64,000 bases of DNA from Amanita rubescens. Lineage: Eukaryota; Basidiomycota; Agaricomycetes; Agaricales; Amanitaceae. Location of the stretch: NCBI GenBank assembly GCA_015039365.1, contig WION01000078.1:1-64000 (forward strand). The letters are read 5' to 3'. A program made the translations under genes and the position numbers. The first letter of the stretch is position 1; each line of letters starts with the position of its first letter. The notes below the pieces were generated by a model. That model had not been told where the DNA came from, ran no database searches, and saw only the letters and a program-made list of their open reading frames with translations. Below, piece after piece: positions 61,342 to 64,000 of the stretch.

Positions 61342-61355
61342 TAAGTTCGACTTAA
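61342..61355 (-). promoter_or_regulatory. Self-priming primer site of E
   Basis: Minus strand TTAAGTCGAACTTA, one base after the 5' LTR. It is complementary to TAAGTTCGACTTAA in the LTR (14 of 14 in the 3' LTR). In the 5' LTR a C-to-T change leaves one G-U pair. A TATATAAA box lies about 32 bp before that motif. Confidence 0.7.
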
Positions 61356-61356
61356 T

Positions 61357-61882
61357 TGTTATGATCACGTCAATCTCCACCTACAATGTGTCCACGCTAA
61401 GAGCGCTTGACAAAGTAGACTAAGTCCAACGGACAAGTCAAACAATAGGTGAACGAATAAGCTAAGTGATAAGACGACTAGAAGAAGTCTTATCCTTGAG
61501 AGCGATAATGAACGGAGTAGAAACGACGTTCTTTAGGTGAGATGGGATGTGATATTGATAAAGACAGACTAGACAGTTAAGTCAAACTTAAGGTTCGACG
61601 TTACAGTACATCGGTTTATATACATGTACAGAAGCACGGCCTTATCGTAAGTAGAACAAGGGCGATAGCAAGTATAGGTAAAACAGGGGGCATAGGGGAT
61701 GGTACACGTATGAACAAGGGGTTGGGCATAGGGTAAACGGAATGGGGATCGATAAGGGAACGAGGTAGTCCGTTTGATGAACATAATGGGGATGCGACGA
61801 AGGGGTAGGCATATACGAAAAAGTAAGCATGTCCGACGTGTCATGTAATCATAATGTAGGAGTCCATACCGTGTTTGTAACA
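61357..61882 (-). repeat. 5' LTR of E
   Basis: 526 bp. Between it and gag is a 91-bp leader, the same length as in G, ending cccgtag|gttac in both elements. Confidence 0.92.
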
Positions 61883-62196
61883 GCCTCTGCATCATCAATC
61901 ATTTGTTGAGTGATGGCTGATTGTGCCGGTTGTGCCGGCATTGCGGGTATCGCATGTTCAGTTTCCGTTTCCGGAACTGCTGCTGTTGCTGGAACAGCTG
62001 GAACAAAGGCTTGAACCCCTGTGTCCAGATAGAATTGTTCCAACGGCGTTATCCGTCTTGGACAAACATAATCGGTTTTTAGGTACCGATATAGACCTTT
62101 GGTTTGTAATAGGAAACGCATCATGCGTTCCCATTCTTTATAGTTAGTTCCATTCAAAACGGGAATGGAACTTGGAATCGTCAAGTCGTTAGACAT
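61883..62196 (-). pseudogene. B2 gag-pol, N-terminal part
   Basis: From ATG 62196 (MSNDLTIPSSIPVLNG) to the E insertion. It matches B1 6290-6603 with few changes (VRPRR to VCPRR, GIQAF to GVQAF). Joined to 53570 it restores the 1948-codon frame. Confidence 0.93.
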
Positions 62197-62197
62197 G

Positions 62198-62392
62198 TTA
62201 GACGAGGAAGGCGGAGGTGATGATTATGATATAGGCGGTTAGAAGACGCCAAAAGAAACGGAAGTTTCTTTGATTTTTGAGGTTTTCAACCTCTTGGTTA
62301 TCTCTTTCAAGATTACGGTGTGTACGCCTATTTGCTATGTGTTGGGCAACTGAAGTGCCCCTGGGTGGAATCCAAAGATCTAAGGTGGGCGG
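62198..62392 (-). pseudogene. B2 ORF0, C-terminal part
   Basis: The last 64 codons of ORF0, matching B1 6094-6288 (PPTLDLWIPPRGTSVAQHI to TSAFLV). It ends one base before the gag ATG at 62196. H cuts it at 62392. Conservation in both copies, including the C-terminal hydrophobic segment, supports it as a real gene. Confidence 0.75.

Positions 62393-64000
<1,608 letters not shown>

Larger units (their letters stand above)
53576..61882 (-). mobile_element. Ty3/gypsy chromodomain element E
   Basis: 526-bp LTRs (53576-54101 and 61357-61882) are flanked by TSD gcctc (53571-53575 and 61883-61887) in B2 gag. Minus-strand order: 5' LTR, self-priming site, gag, pol, ORF3 region, polypurine tract (cgtagaggagagctag), 3' LTR. 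Gag and pol are open. The four LTR differences I find are all G/A at CpG sites. Sister of G. Confidence 0.93.
24186..62392 (-). mobile_element. Ty1/copia retrotransposon B2, split by D, E and H
   Basis: The second copy of family B, in minus orientation. Its pieces are the LTR at 24186-24205 and 47629-48015, gag-pol at 48038-53570 and 61883-62196, and ORF0 at 62198-62392. Gypsy D sits in the 3' LTR, E in gag, and H in ORF0. Its 5' LTR lies beyond the window. Removing E gives a gag-pol of 5847 nt, the same as in B1. B2 is inserted in relic C directly after cgaac (24181-24185), the likely TSD. Confidence 0.9.

Overview
The whole window is a stack of nested LTR retrotransposons with one hAT-like DNA element and one solo LTR. 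I see no host single-copy gene, tRNA, rRNA or CRISPR. It looks like a repeat island in a filamentous fungus, probably a basidiomycete. The reasons are chromodomain Ty3/gypsy elements, fungal-type Ty1/copia elements, a gene with 46 and 53 bp introns carrying CTAAT/CTGAT branch-point-like sites, and CpG-to-TpG decay. The organism call is inference. Element names (A to K) are mine.

Layout, using target-site duplications (TSDs). The oldest layer is copia relic C, seen only as three pieces: integrase at 3676-4433, linker at 15760-16242 and the start of RT at 24097-24185. Four copia-type insertions sit in or beside about 1.3 kb of C: A1 (1-3675, +), B1 (4434-15754, +, TSD gagac), A2 (16243-24091, -, TSD ctagc) and B2 (from 24186 to beyond the window, -). 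B1 is broken by solo LTR J (7321-8025, TSD aaggc) and hAT-like element K (10058-12528, TSD gatctggg). B2 is split by gypsy D in its 3' LTR (24206-47623, TSD gtcta), gypsy E in its gag (53576-61882, TSD gcctc) and gypsy H in its upstream ORF (62393 to the window end). D is split by gypsy F (29288-45965, 4-bp TSD ccgg), and F by gypsy G (34208-42346, TSD cggat). The order of insertion is therefore C, B2, D, F, G.

How the elements work. B is an autonomous copia element with one long gag-pol frame of 1948 codons and an extra ORF ahead of gag that carries a PPxY motif and a membrane segment. A has gag but no pol. It shares with B its LTR ends, a primer site matching the tRNA-iMet anticodon arm, a leader block and the polypurine tract, so it looks like a passenger of B. 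Its roughly 4.7 kb non-coding part is packed with small perfect hairpins. D, E and G are chromodomain gypsy elements with signs of Tf1/sushi-type self-priming: 11-14 nt just after the 5' LTR are complementary to the predicted mRNA 5' end. Their gag-pol junctions look like -1 frameshifts at G GAT TTT. F and H use G GGT TTT. E and G carry a third ORF after pol overlapped by another open frame, and F carries a three-exon gene on the opposite strand. G looks youngest: its two LTRs read as identical and its main frames are open.
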